From Nostocaceae cyanobacterium CSSed10_463m (lineage in GTDB: Bacteria > Cyanobacteriota > Cyanobacteriia > Cyanobacteriales > Nostocaceae): 5,646 nucleotides of DNA. Made by a program: the position numbers and the translations under genes. Under the pieces are notes generated by a model. The model was not told where the DNA came from. It searched no databases and was given only the letters and a program-made list of their open reading frames with translations. This document shows, piece by piece, positions 5,523 to 5,646 of the stretch (position 1 is its first letter; every line of letters starts with the position of its first letter). The stretch spans positions 1-5,646 of the forward strand of contig PWQB01000007.1 in NCBI GenBank assembly GCA_003556955.1, written 5' to 3'.

Positions 5523-5646
5523 CTAGGGGCTGACAGGTGTAGGTTTTTTACATTCTCGTGAGGGTAAGACAAGGTGGACAAGGAAGGATAGTAGACAAGG
5601 GAGGAAAACCGGACAAAATCATATTGTTTTGGTAACAATAACAATC
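5523..5646. repeat. Gene-free tail with dispersed GACAAGG repeats
   Basis: GACAAGG occurs at 5568-5574, 5577-5583 and 5594-5600, with a diverged GACAAAA at 5612. This purine-rich stretch resembles degenerate cyanobacterial short tandem repeats. I see no gene, RNA or clear promoter in the rest. The next gene may begin beyond the window. Confidence 0.4.

Overview
The window looks like chromosomal DNA from a filamentous, probably heterocyst-forming cyanobacterium (Nostocales: Nostoc, Anabaena or a relative). The evidence is a DnaE polypeptide that ends in a naturally split N-terminal intein, four perfect HIP1 octamers (GCGATCGC), AT-rich coding sequence, heptanucleotide tandem repeats, and several families of short palindromic repeats in the intergenic space. 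I saw no tRNA, rRNA, CRISPR array, transposase or phage gene.

Layout. Bases 1-2049 (+) are the 3' part of dnaE-N, the N-terminal half of the replicative DNA polymerase III alpha subunit. It runs in from outside the window and ends in a 102-residue N-intein. The C-terminal half must be encoded elsewhere and joined by protein trans-splicing. Bases 2050-2506 hold no gene. They carry a 293-bp MITE-like element (copy A, 2064-2356) and a 107-bp element with 12-bp terminal inverted repeats (2404-2510). The 107-bp element overlaps the stop codon of the next gene. Bases 2507-3103 (-) encode a membrane-anchored protein with a vicinal oxygen chelate (glyoxalase-like) domain. A divergent intergenic region with two inverted repeats separates it from 3227-3928 (+), a diverged ECF-type sigma factor-like protein. 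Next, 4027-5052 (+) encodes an exported protein made of seven consecutive 40-residue TPR repeats. Bases 5053-5646 hold no credible gene. They contain a GTAATTC heptamer array, a solitary element end, a strong hairpin, a second 296-bp MITE-like element (copy B, 5227-5522) and a tail with GACAAGG repeats.

How it fits together. dnaE-N is a core replication gene. The other three genes have no evident link to replication or proven link to each other. The sigma-like and TPR genes share a strand with a 98-bp gap, so they may be co-transcribed. The VOC gene is divergent from the sigma-like gene and convergent with dnaE-N. The three-gene block lies between two direct copies of the same non-autonomous element. 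The outermost ends of those two copies form a perfect 33-bp inverted repeat. All three genes other than the sigma-like one have repeat DNA at or within about 15 bp of their stop codon. I found no clear new biological system. The strongest leads are the repeat architecture, the membrane-tethered VOC protein and the diverged sigma-like protein.
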